This document shows positions 24,935-32,680 of a stretch of DNA of 64,000 nt, one piece after another. A program made the position numbers and the translations under genes. The notes beneath the pieces are model-generated. The model did no database searches and was not told where the DNA came from. It saw only the letters and a list, made by a program, of their open reading frames with translations. The stretch is from an uncultured Corynebacterium sp. (GTDB lineage: Bacteria > Actinomycetota > Actinomycetes > Mycobacteriales > Mycobacteriaceae), in assembly GCF_946998835.1 (NCBI RefSeq), contig NZ_CAMQAZ010000012.1:1-64000 (forward strand), given 5' to 3'. Position 1 is the stretch's first letter; each line of letters begins with the position of its first letter.

Positions 24935-25116
24935 AGATGTGACTTAAGTGATCTCCTGGCAACTTTTGGGGAAGTTGTGGCGCTTATTTTCACTTGCGTG
25001 TCGCCAAATAGCCCCATAAAAGGGGTGATTTTCCGTAAGTTATAGTTTCATCGCGTCCTGCGGTTTTGCCTCCAGGTTGTGCTTGACCTGGGGAAACTAT
25101 GTGGCCAAACTCTAAA

Positions 25117-25135
25117 CCTCAACTTTAAGTTTAGG
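25117..25135. promoter_or_regulatory. 19-bp palindrome upstream of the second MerR gene
   Basis: CCTCAACTTTAAGTTTAGG is a perfect palindrome except at three central or spacer positions (CCT-n-AACTT-n-AAGTT-n-AGG). It fits the size of MerR-family operators and lies about 90 bp before the merR start. TTGACA follows at 25162-25167, with an AT-rich -10 candidate around 25188 at an unusually long spacing of about 20. Autoregulation is inferred. Confidence 0.5.
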
Positions 25136-25226
25136 GATTCGGCGTGTCGTCTTATGTTGTATTGACACCCGATTAACCTTGGCGAAAGATAAATAACGGC
25201 AGTGAAACTACCTCGGGAGAATTTAT

Positions 25227-25826
25227 ATGGTCGACAGCAACAGCGGTTCGCTCTTTGGCGACAATGAGCTCCGTGCGTCGGACTCGCATGAGCCACGCGC
25301 GGTCCAGGAATCCCTGTTCGACATGGGGCCGGATGAGCAGGTTGGCTATCGCGTACCTATCGCATGTCAGGTAGCCGGCATCTCTTACCGTCAGCTGGAC
25401 TACTGGGCACGTACCAAGCTGGTCGAGCCTTCCATTCGCACCGCGAAGGGGTCGGGTACCCAGCGCCTGTACTCCTTCCGCGACATCCTCGTTTTGAAGA
25501 TTGTCCGCGGCCTGCTGGACACTGGCATTTCCCTGCAGAACATCCGCCTGGCTGTCGACCGTCTACGCGACCTCGGTGTCGACGACTTGGCCACGATCAC
25601 GCTGGTTTCCGATGGCCGTACCGTCTACCAGTGCCGCTCCAACGAAGAAGTCATCGACCTGCTCAACGGTGGCCAGGGTGTGTTCGGCATCGCTGTCCCG
25701 GGCATCATGAAGGAGCTAACTGGTACCATCGCTTCCTTCCCCTCCGAGCGCGTTGACGGCACTCAGGAGAACGCCGGCACTGGTATCGACGAGCTGGCTG
25801 AGCGTCGCCGCCGCCGCATCTCCTAA
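25227..25826 (+). CDS. MerR-family regulator (Rv1830 / ResR type)
   Basis: A 199-residue MerR-type regulator. The HTH segment is VGYRVPIACQVAGISYRQLD followed by YWARTKLVEPSIR. Then come the wing, the LYSFRDILVLKIVRGLLDTG helix and the dimerisation helix SLQNIRLAVDRLRDLG. The C-terminus ends in five arginines before Ile-Ser. Position after DUF151 matches mycobacterial Rv1830, for which the names ResR/McdR have been used in connection with growth and drug tolerance. A large inverted repeat follows the gene. Confidence 0.88.
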   Translation: MVDSNSGSLFGDNELRASDSHEPRAVQESLFDMGPDEQVGYRVPIACQVAGISYRQLDYWARTKLVEPSIRTAKGSGTQRLYSFRDILVLKIVRGLLDTGISLQNIRLAVDRLRDLGVDDLATITLVSDGRTVYQCRSNEEVIDLLNGGQGVFGIAVPGIMKELTGTIASFPSERVDGTQENAGTGIDELAERRRRRIS

Positions 25827-25849
25827 CAGCTCCTGACAGCTATTAAAAC

Positions 25850-25941
25850 GGTTAGGTAGCGAAAAACCGCCTTCCAGCGCAGGTTCCGATTCTCTCTCCC
25901 GAGGTGGAACCAGATGGAAGGCGGTTTTTCGCTACCTAACC
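25850..25941. terminator. 27-bp perfect inverted repeat, bidirectional terminator
   Basis: Arms 25850-25876 and 25915-25941 are exact complements (27 of 27). The 38-base loop contains a further GGTTCC/GGAACC stem (25882-25887 and 25906-25911). It separates the convergent merR and VWA genes. An A5/T5 block lies inside the arms rather than at the foot. The arms are longer than in an ordinary terminator. Confidence 0.85.
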
Positions 25942-25946
25942 TCGAC

Positions 25947-27566
25947 TTACTCCGTGCCGATTGCCGCAGCCAGCTGCGAGGAAAGACCATCGCCGTAATC
26001 AGCGGCGATACGCAGGGAGCCATTGGTAATATTGGCTAATTCCTGCAGCTCGGGGCTGGAGCTGTCACCGTCGGGAAGCACAATGACCTCAATCGTTACC
26101 GGGCGGTCCGGGCTAATCAGTTCCTTGATCTTCTCAACAGACTCGGCGGCATCTGCGCCCGAAGCATCTCGGCCCGAGGCGAGCACGACAAGACGGTTGG
26201 GCTTGTCGGACGAGTATGCGTCGCGGGCGGCCTGGTAGGCGTCGATAAGTGCCGGCCAGAACTGTGGCTCGCCACCGACCGGAAGCTCAGCCAGAGCACC
26301 CTTCACAGCGTCCGCACCATTGTTGGCCTCATCATCGGAGGCAGGCAACTCCACGAGACGGTTCACCTCCGGTGCGAGTGCCCACAGGCCGTAGCGGCCA
26401 CCAGGCGCCGCATCAATAGCGCCGGTCAGAGCAGCGGACAGCGCTCCGGCATCGATGCCCTCGGAGGTGTCGGCGAGCAGGAGAGCAGAGCCCACCACCG
26501 TTGCGGGCTGTTGCGCGTCCGGGTTCTCAAGTGCTGGCGGCAGCGCAAAGGAGTCCGTCTGGATCTGCGAGAGCACTCCAAAGTTCTCAGCCACTTCAGG
26601 GCTGAAGCTGCTCTCGGCGGCCTCACCGTTGGCACCGTGCTCAGCCGCAAACTTACGGAAGTCCTCTGCCGCGCGAGCAGTATTCTCATCAATCTGACCG
26701 CCGGAGCCGAAGGTGACTACCGGTGCGTGCAACTGCGGTGCATCCGCAGGGGAGACCAGCTTCAGGCCCTCGCCAGCCATCTGCAGCATAGGTTGGGTCG
26801 CGGCCACGCCGTCGAACTCGGCGACATTCTGGCTGAGCATGGTCAGCAGGGTATTGGAGGTGTAGACCTCGCCCAGGTCAGCGCGTTCGTGAGCGACATC
26901 CGGGCCTCCGCCCAGCCGTCCGTTGACCACAGCTGACAGTGCGGCATCGGAGCCACCGGGGGTCGCCACATGCAACCCGGCCAGTTCTTCCCAAGTAGCG
27001 TTACTCAGCTGGTCAGCACGGTTAGTTGTAAAAGCCACACCGCTGGTGATCGGGGGCAGCCATACCTTGGGGTCGTTGACCTTTACCTTGTCTGAGTTCT
27101 TCGCCTGGTCCACGAAGGAGATGTCGGCCGGAATCCAGACACCCGGAGTCATCAGGTCGGGAGCGGCCCCGGGCGCAGCTGGATCTTCCGCAGCAGGCTC
27201 TTCAGCGCCGCCAGGGCCCTCGCCAGCTTCAGCGCCATCGGCCGCAGACAAAGCGTTTACAACCTCCTGCGAGCCCGCGACAGTAATCTGCGGGCGCACG
27301 CAGAAGTCCCTCACCACGGGGTTGGACTCGCCATAGTTCTGCACCAGCTTCTGCGCGGAGCCCACTGCCGCAGGGTCGGAGGTCACCACCAGCGTCAGGT
27401 CACCCTTCGTGCACCGCGCGCGGTCGGCATCGATAGCCGAATCGTTGGTGTCGCGCAGGTTTACCCAGGCAATAACAGCAGCCACCACAACAATCACGGC
27501 CAAGACAGCGATAAAAGGCCCCTTAGCCACCCGATAGTTGTTCTCACCAGAGGCATGTCGTCCCAT
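25947..27566 (-). CDS. membrane-anchored substrate-binding and VWA-domain protein
   Basis: A 539-residue protein starting MGRHAS, an N-terminal motif shared by several actinobacterial membrane proteins, followed by a single TM helix (about 18-37). Residues about 50-345 resemble a periplasmic binding protein fold of ABC-transporter type, with an Ala/Glu/Pro-rich insertion near 110-135. Residues about 350-539 resemble a VWA domain, but the metal site reads LLLADTSEGID (D-x-S-x-G rather than D-x-S-x-S). It probably faces the cell wall. No function is established. AAAGGG precedes the ATG. Confidence 0.7.
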   Translation of the reverse strand: MGRHASGENNYRVAKGPFIAVLAVIVVVAAVIAWVNLRDTNDSAIDADRARCTKGDLTLVVTSDPAAVGSAQKLVQNYGESNPVVRDFCVRPQITVAGSQEVVNALSAADGAEAGEGPGGAEEPAAEDPAAPGAAPDLMTPGVWIPADISFVDQAKNSDKVKVNDPKVWLPPITSGVAFTTNRADQLSNATWEELAGLHVATPGGSDAALSAVVNGRLGGGPDVAHERADLGEVYTSNTLLTMLSQNVAEFDGVAATQPMLQMAGEGLKLVSPADAPQLHAPVVTFGSGGQIDENTARAAEDFRKFAAEHGANGEAAESSFSPEVAENFGVLSQIQTDSFALPPALENPDAQQPATVVGSALLLADTSEGIDAGALSAALTGAIDAAPGGRYGLWALAPEVNRLVELPASDDEANNGADAVKGALAELPVGGEPQFWPALIDAYQAARDAYSSDKPNRLVVLASGRDASGADAAESVEKIKELISPDRPVTIEVIVLPDGDSSSPELQELANITNGSLRIAADYGDGLSSQLAAAIGTE

Positions 27567-27664
27567 ATCGTTCTAGCCCTTTCTATGCCGAGTGTGCTCG
27601 GCACTGTCCACGCAGCAGCGGAGCTCGTCGTAAAGCACAAACGTGCATGTATCTCCTGCCAACT

Positions 27665-28594
27665 CTACTGTGTGGATAGAGCCACATCTACCACTTCGAG
27701 AAGGCGGCCACGCAGAACATCGGCGCGCGCGCTGAGCCCACGTTGACGGCGGACGTACTCGGCCTTGCCTTCAGGGGTCTCGATGCGAATCGGAGTAAAG
27801 CCCCAATCGCGCAGGTCGTAGGGAGCGGCGCGCATATCCAGCTCACGGGCACTGCACGCGAGCTCGAAAGTATCCAGCCACAAGTCGCCGGGGACAGCCT
27901 CGCCGAGCTTGGTCGCCCATTTATACAAGTCCATATTCGCGTGCAGACAACCCACCTGCTCACAGTGCGGCTGCGTCTTACGTGTGGGTGCAAACTCGTT
28001 GAGCGGTACGGCGTCGGGAGTGAAGAATCGGAAGGCATCGAAGTGCGTACACCGCACCGTATGGGCCTCGACGACCTCGTCCGTGCCCGCCTGCCCAAGC
28101 CGCAACGGCTCCGGATGACGATGCTCGGGCTGATGGTACACCATCGCCCATTCGTGCAGGCCAAAGCAGTCAAAGTGCGCCGGATTCGCGCGCGTCGCAC
28201 GCAACAGGTTGCCGATATACGCCACCGTTGTGCCTCGCTTATCGACGTACGCCGCAACATCCATGCGCGCCGTCCCGGAGTCGGTATCGGTGGGCTCACC
28301 TGTGGCGGAACCGTCGGGAGCCTCGTCCGCATCGAGAGTGAAGAACTTCAGGTGACTGATGTCCTTGGCTGTGGCACCTGGAAGGTCCACGCCAATCCCC
28401 GGCGACCAGCGGCGGAGTTGGCCGGGCTTGACGGGGTAGTACTCGAAGATGAAGTCCCAGACCGGGTGGCGCTGGCCGCGACTGCGACGCGCCAGATGGT
28501 CGCGGGTCAGAGCGTCAACGCGGGCGATGTGCTGCGCTTTTGCCTCGCGCCAATTGAAAAACGAATCGCTTGTGGAGGTCCCGGCCGAGGTCAC
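27665..28594 (-). CDS. conserved actinobacterial protein of unknown function
   Basis: A 309-residue soluble protein. It begins DSFFNWREAKAQHIARVDALT and has conserved His/Asp/Trp-rich blocks (HFDCFGLHEWAMVYHQ; CTHFDAFRFF; CEQVGCLHANMDLYKWATK). The conserved histidines and cysteines hint at a metal enzyme. Relatives are sometimes labelled 3-methyladenine DNA glycosylase, for which I see no motif support. The GTG start overlaps the stop of the upstream CNNM gene by 4 bases (GTGA), so it is the last gene of that operon. Confidence 0.7.
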   Translation of the reverse strand: MTSAGTSTSDSFFNWREAKAQHIARVDALTRDHLARRSRGQRHPVWDFIFEYYPVKPGQLRRWSPGIGVDLPGATAKDISHLKFFTLDADEAPDGSATGEPTDTDSGTARMDVAAYVDKRGTTVAYIGNLLRATRANPAHFDCFGLHEWAMVYHQPEHRHPEPLRLGQAGTDEVVEAHTVRCTHFDAFRFFTPDAVPLNEFAPTRKTQPHCEQVGCLHANMDLYKWATKLGEAVPGDLWLDTFELACSARELDMRAAPYDLRDWGFTPIRIETPEGKAEYVRRQRGLSARADVLRGRLLEVVDVALSTQ

Positions 28595-29880
28595 TGCTGA
28601 GGTCCCTGAGAGTTGCCCGGTCGGGTTCGGGGAGAGGTCGAGGTTGGCTGCACTGTCGGGTGCTGTTGTGGCGCCTTCGCGCTGCCAGTCTTCGCGGCTC
28701 CAGCCTTGCCGGTGCCAGTCTTCGCGCTCTTAGCAGCACCGCTACGACGCGGGGAGACCTCGTGGGTCCAGTCGCGCACGACGCCGACCTGCTCCTCAAT
28801 GAGGTCCTCCAGCGCCACGATGCCAATCTGCTCGGCACCGGAGAATACGCTGGTCTTCGGAGTGATACTTGCGGGCGCATTTGCGCGCAGGTGAGCCTTC
28901 GGCATCCGAGCGCGTACAGCCACTGCCATATGAGCGCTGTAGCGGCGCATGATGCGCAGGCCCTCATCCAGCGTGGCATCGACGGGAATCTCAATCATCG
29001 GACGAATCTCGTCATCGGGAATCGCAGTCTCCGGGCCGGAAGCTGGGTCCATGACCCGGTCGAGGACATCCTTGACGTGAACATAGCCACGGTATTCGTT
29101 GGGCTCATTGTTGGCCGCAGCAACCGGGAACCGGGAGAATCCCGTTTCGGTGACTGCCATCTCTAGGTCGCCCACAGTAGGTGCGGTAGGCACACAGCGA
29201 ATCTGCTCATGCGGAATGAGCACCTCTTCGATGGTGCGCGTAGCTGATGCCAGCGTGCGACGAAGACGAACGTGTTCCTCGCTGTCAAGGAGCCCCTCTT
29301 GACGAGACTCCGCAATCATCGATGCCAACTCCGTAGAGTCGACAGTGGTATCGAGCTCATCGCGCTGTTCAATGCCGAATAGTCTCAGCGTATGGCGAGC
29401 CAACCAGTTAAACAGCAGCAACAGCGGCTTGGTCAGCTTGTAGAAGACCATATGAACCGGGATAAGCAGCATCGCCATTGTCTCCGGTCCAGCCAGGGCG
29501 ATGTTCTTCGGAACCATCTCGCCGAGCATGATATGCAGCACCGATACCAAAAGCAGGGCGATGGCAAAGCTCAGCGGGTGCAGCAGCGACTCCGGAATTC
29601 CCATCGCCTGGAAGGGAGCTTCCAGCAGGTGCGCTAGCGCCGGTTCGGAGACCTTACCCAGCAGCAGCGACGCAATGGTAATACCCAACTGCGCCGCGGC
29701 GAGCATCATCGACAGGTGCTCGGAAGCATCAATAACCGTGCGTGCGCGTTTCTTGCCCTGAGCCAGCAGCGCCTCCAGGCGATCGCGGCGAGCGGCGATA
29801 AGCGAGAATTCAGCGCCGACAAAGAACGCGTTGACCAACAACAGGAAGAAGGTCAGGAGGATTCCAAACCAGTCACTCAT
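28591..29880 (-). CDS. CNNM/CorC-type CBS-pair membrane protein (short paralogue)
   Basis: A 429-residue hemolysin-like (TlyC/CorC) membrane protein. The N-terminal DUF21 domain has four hydrophobic helices (about 3-25, 60-85, 95-120, 130-155). A CBS pair follows (about 215-345). The C-terminal CorC_HlyC domain is absent and is replaced by an Ala/Lys/Thr/Pro-rich tail of about 65 residues. Family members are implicated in Mg2+/Co2+ transport or resistance. The ATG overlaps the stop of the upstream paralogue by 4 bases. Confidence 0.85.
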   Translation of the reverse strand: MSDWFGILLTFFLLLVNAFFVGAEFSLIAARRDRLEALLAQGKKRARTVIDASEHLSMMLAAAQLGITIASLLLGKVSEPALAHLLEAPFQAMGIPESLLHPLSFAIALLLVSVLHIMLGEMVPKNIALAGPETMAMLLIPVHMVFYKLTKPLLLLFNWLARHTLRLFGIEQRDELDTTVDSTELASMIAESRQEGLLDSEEHVRLRRTLASATRTIEEVLIPHEQIRCVPTAPTVGDLEMAVTETGFSRFPVAAANNEPNEYRGYVHVKDVLDRVMDPASGPETAIPDDEIRPMIEIPVDATLDEGLRIMRRYSAHMAVAVRARMPKAHLRANAPASITPKTSVFSGAEQIGIVALEDLIEEQVGVVRDWTHEVSPRRSGAAKSAKTGTGKAGAAKTGSAKAPQQHPTVQPTSTSPRTRPGNSQGPQQ

Positions 29881-31262
29881 AGGTTGAACATCTCCTTAGC
29901 TCGCTCGTTGGTCACAGGAATCAAAATGGCACGGTCCACGCGACGGTCATCCATCGCCAGAATGCGGGCGTACCAGCGGCCGGCGATGCCCGATTCGAAC
30001 TCGTCCATGAAATCGCGTTCGGTCTCTGGCAGCAAGACGACATCGCCGACCTCCGGGATGCGACCTAGTGCAAACATAATCAGACCACCAAGGGTTTCGA
30101 AGCTGCCCTCCGGGGCAAAGTATCCGACCTTGGTCGGCAGCTCGTCGGTACGCACAAGACCGGAGCAGTTCCAGCCCTCAATTGCACGCTTGACCTCCTG
30201 CTCGGACTCCTTGTCGTCGTACTCATCCCAGACCTCGCCGAGAATCTCCTCCACGACATCCTCGATGGTGACAATGCCGGCGATACCGCCGTACTCATCG
30301 GCGACCAACGCAATCTGCGAACCTGCCGAACGCACAGCCTCCAGCACGGCATCGCCGTCCAGCGACTGTGGCAGCGTCGGCACTGGGCGCGCTATCTCCC
30401 GCATCGTGGTGGTCGAACGCTTCGCTGCAGGCACAGTGAACGCGTCCTTGACGTGGACAACTCCGACTGTGGCGTCGAGGTCGCCGTCGGTGATGGGGAA
30501 GCGGGAATGCCCCGAATCAATGGCCACGGCCAGCAAGTCCAGCGCTGTGTCATCGACATCGAGAGATGTAATTGTTGACCGCGGCGTCATCAGGTCCTCC
30601 GCCGTGGTTTCGCCAAAGCGTAACGACGACTCGAGCACCGCAGCCTTTGACTCATCCAATGCACCCTGCTCCGCAGAATTGCGAACCAGTGCCTCTAGCT
30701 CCTGTGGGGAACGCGCCGAAGCCAGCTCATCCGCCGGCTCAATGCCGAGTTTGCGGACCAGCCAGTTCGCCGAGGCATTTAGCGACTGAATAAAGTAGTG
30801 GAACACCCAGTTAAACGCCATCACCGGGCGAGCGGTGACACGTGCCACAGCCAGCGGTTCAGTAATTGCGACGTTCTTCGGCACCAACTCGCCATAGACC
30901 ATGGACAACATCGTGGCCACGACCAACGCAAGGATCAGTGCAGTCGGGCCAGCCGCAGATTCGCTGAGCCCCATCCAATGCAGCATGGGCGTGAAGTACT
31001 GAGCCAGCACAGGCTCCGCGAGGAAACCGGTTGCCAGCGTCGTCAGCGTAATACCCAGCTGTGCGCCAGAGAGGTGGAAGGACAGCCGATTATGTGCCTT
31101 GTGCACAGCCTCGGCGGGAGCATCTGCAGAACGCGCGAGATCGCTGTCAATCGTCGAACGCTCCAACCCAGTCAGCGCGAATTCAAATGCCACAAATAGG
31201 CCAGTGCCAGCGGTGAGCGCGATAAAGCCGACAACCGCGACAATATTGAGAACAATATCCAC
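29877..31262 (-). CDS. CNNM/CorC-type CBS-pair membrane protein (full-length)
   Basis: A 461-residue DUF21 - CBS pair - CorC_HlyC protein. DUF21 (about 1-195) has GxxLFVAFEFAL-type helices. The CBS pair lies at about 215-345 (IALVADEYGGIAGIVTIEDV). The FAD-binding-like CorC_HlyC domain ends the protein (about 365-455). Probable divalent cation (Mg2+) transporter or sensor. It starts with GTG 4 bases after the stop of the DEAD-box helicase and overlaps its paralogue by 4 bases. The two arose by tandem duplication. Confidence 0.87.
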   Translation of the reverse strand: MDIVLNIVAVVGFIALTAGTGLFVAFEFALTGLERSTIDSDLARSADAPAEAVHKAHNRLSFHLSGAQLGITLTTLATGFLAEPVLAQYFTPMLHWMGLSESAAGPTALILALVVATMLSMVYGELVPKNVAITEPLAVARVTARPVMAFNWVFHYFIQSLNASANWLVRKLGIEPADELASARSPQELEALVRNSAEQGALDESKAAVLESSLRFGETTAEDLMTPRSTITSLDVDDTALDLLAVAIDSGHSRFPITDGDLDATVGVVHVKDAFTVPAAKRSTTTMREIARPVPTLPQSLDGDAVLEAVRSAGSQIALVADEYGGIAGIVTIEDVVEEILGEVWDEYDDKESEQEVKRAIEGWNCSGLVRTDELPTKVGYFAPEGSFETLGGLIMFALGRIPEVGDVVLLPETERDFMDEFESGIAGRWYARILAMDDRRVDRAILIPVTNERAKEMFNL

Positions 31263-31265
31263 TGA

Positions 31266-32600
31266 TTATCTCTTCTTCTTTTTCCCTCGCTTGGGGCGGT
31301 GCACGCGACCGCCAGCACGATTCTTTCCGCTTGACGACGAACCGCCGCGTCCTCGGTAACCGGCACCACTGCCGGTGCCTGCCGACTGATTTTGATCCCG
31401 ACGGGCTCGGCGGGGACGTCGTGCCCCCAGCTCCTTGACAAACCGCGGCAGCCCTGGACCTGCACGCAGCTCCTCGGCTTCCACACCGGCTCCAGCCAGC
31501 AATTCACGGGCCTGATCAATCTGGCGGTCGCGCACAATCATCGCCACCGTGCCGGAAGCGCCCGCACGAGCAGTGCGCCCCGAGCGGTGAATATACGTCG
31601 CCGAGTCCCGCGGCGGATCTGCGTGGACAACCAAATCAAGAGCATCAATATCGATACCGCGAGCAGCCACATCCGTGGTGATCAGGACATTAATCTCCCC
31701 GTCGGTAAACGCCTTGAGGACCGCCCGGCGCGTCGCCTGGCCACGGTCGCCGTGGAGGAAACCAAAGTTGATGTCGTAGAACTGTAAAAACTTGGCCAGC
31801 TGCACAACGCGAGCCTTTGAATTGGCGAAGATGACGCACTGATTCTTACGGGATGCAATCCAGGCGACAACCTCGTCGGCTTCGTTGTTGTCCTCCACTC
31901 GCAGCAGCAGATGGCGCATGTTGCGCATGGTCAACCGAGATGCGGTGACCTTGTGCTTCGCAATTTCGGTGTCACTTGTACGGCGATCGCGAATCAGGTT
32001 CGCGGCATCGTCGTTAATCGTGGCCGAAAAAACCATGCGCTGTGCCGCCTTGGGGCATGCGCGGACAAGGCCGAGAACATCGGGCAGAAAGCCCATGTCA
32101 GCAAGCATGTCCGCTTCATCAACGACGACAGTGAGGACGTGCTCAAGGCTGAGTACGCCGCGGCGGCGCAAATCGTGTGCGCGTCCCGGAGTGACCACGG
32201 CGATATCGACAGGGGCAGCAAGGAGCGTCTGCTGCTTGGCCACGGAGTCTCCGCCGACCAAGCTCAAGACACGTAGCCCGGCGGCGGCACCGATGTCAGC
32301 GAGGACGTCGGCAATCTGGTCTGCAAGTTCACGCGTCGGCGAGATGATTAGTGCACGCGGAAAACCAGGAAGTGCCGGAGAAGCATCATTGAGCAACGCG
32401 ACCAGCGGAATACCGAACGCGAGCGTCTTTCCCGAGCCTGTGGGCGCCTGTGCGAGAACATCCTTGCCAGCGAAAGCATCTGGCAATGTCGCGACCTGTA
32501 CGGCGGTAGGCGAAGTTATGTGCTGGGCACGCAGAATACTCACAATCGCTTCCGGCGTGCCCAACTGTCTGAAATCACTGGACTCAGCAGGACGGGGCAT
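31266..32600 (-). CDS. DEAD-box RNA helicase
   Basis: A 444-residue DEAD-box helicase. The Q motif region is DFRQLGTPEAIVSILRAQHI, with motif I APTGSGKT, motif II VVDEADML, motif III FSATI and motif VI HRSGRTARAG. The C-terminal 55 residues are very basic and Gly/Ser-rich, ending in a run of lysines, and probably bind RNA. ATG 32600 is preferred to GTG 32645 because a TATCCT -10 box lies 7 bases upstream, implying a leaderless message. It heads the operon with the two CNNM genes and the 309-residue protein. Confidence 0.9.
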   Translation of the reverse strand: MPRPAESSDFRQLGTPEAIVSILRAQHITSPTAVQVATLPDAFAGKDVLAQAPTGSGKTLAFGIPLVALLNDASPALPGFPRALIISPTRELADQIADVLADIGAAAGLRVLSLVGGDSVAKQQTLLAAPVDIAVVTPGRAHDLRRRGVLSLEHVLTVVVDEADMLADMGFLPDVLGLVRACPKAAQRMVFSATINDDAANLIRDRRTSDTEIAKHKVTASRLTMRNMRHLLLRVEDNNEADEVVAWIASRKNQCVIFANSKARVVQLAKFLQFYDINFGFLHGDRGQATRRAVLKAFTDGEINVLITTDVAARGIDIDALDLVVHADPPRDSATYIHRSGRTARAGASGTVAMIVRDRQIDQARELLAGAGVEAEELRAGPGLPRFVKELGARRPRRARRDQNQSAGTGSGAGYRGRGGSSSSGKNRAGGRVHRPKRGKKKKR

Positions 32601-32607
32601 GTTTGTT

Positions 32608-32623
32608 AGGATACCGCTATCCT
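32608..32623 (-). promoter_or_regulatory. 16-bp palindrome over the helicase -10 box
   Basis: AGGATA-CCGC-TATCCT (plus strand) is a perfect 6+6 inverted repeat; its downstream half on the minus strand, TATCCT, is the proposed -10 box of the DEAD-box gene. A repressor could act here. Confidence 0.45.
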
Positions 32624-32680
32624 CGGATTGCCATGTAATAGGCACGTCCGGGGAACATGAAAATTACCAGCCGAAGAAAA

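Noticed and set aside
28591..31262. Haemolysin as the function of the two CBS-domain genes
   Set aside because: The hemolysin/TlyC label is historical; domains fit CNNM/CorC cation transport proteins.
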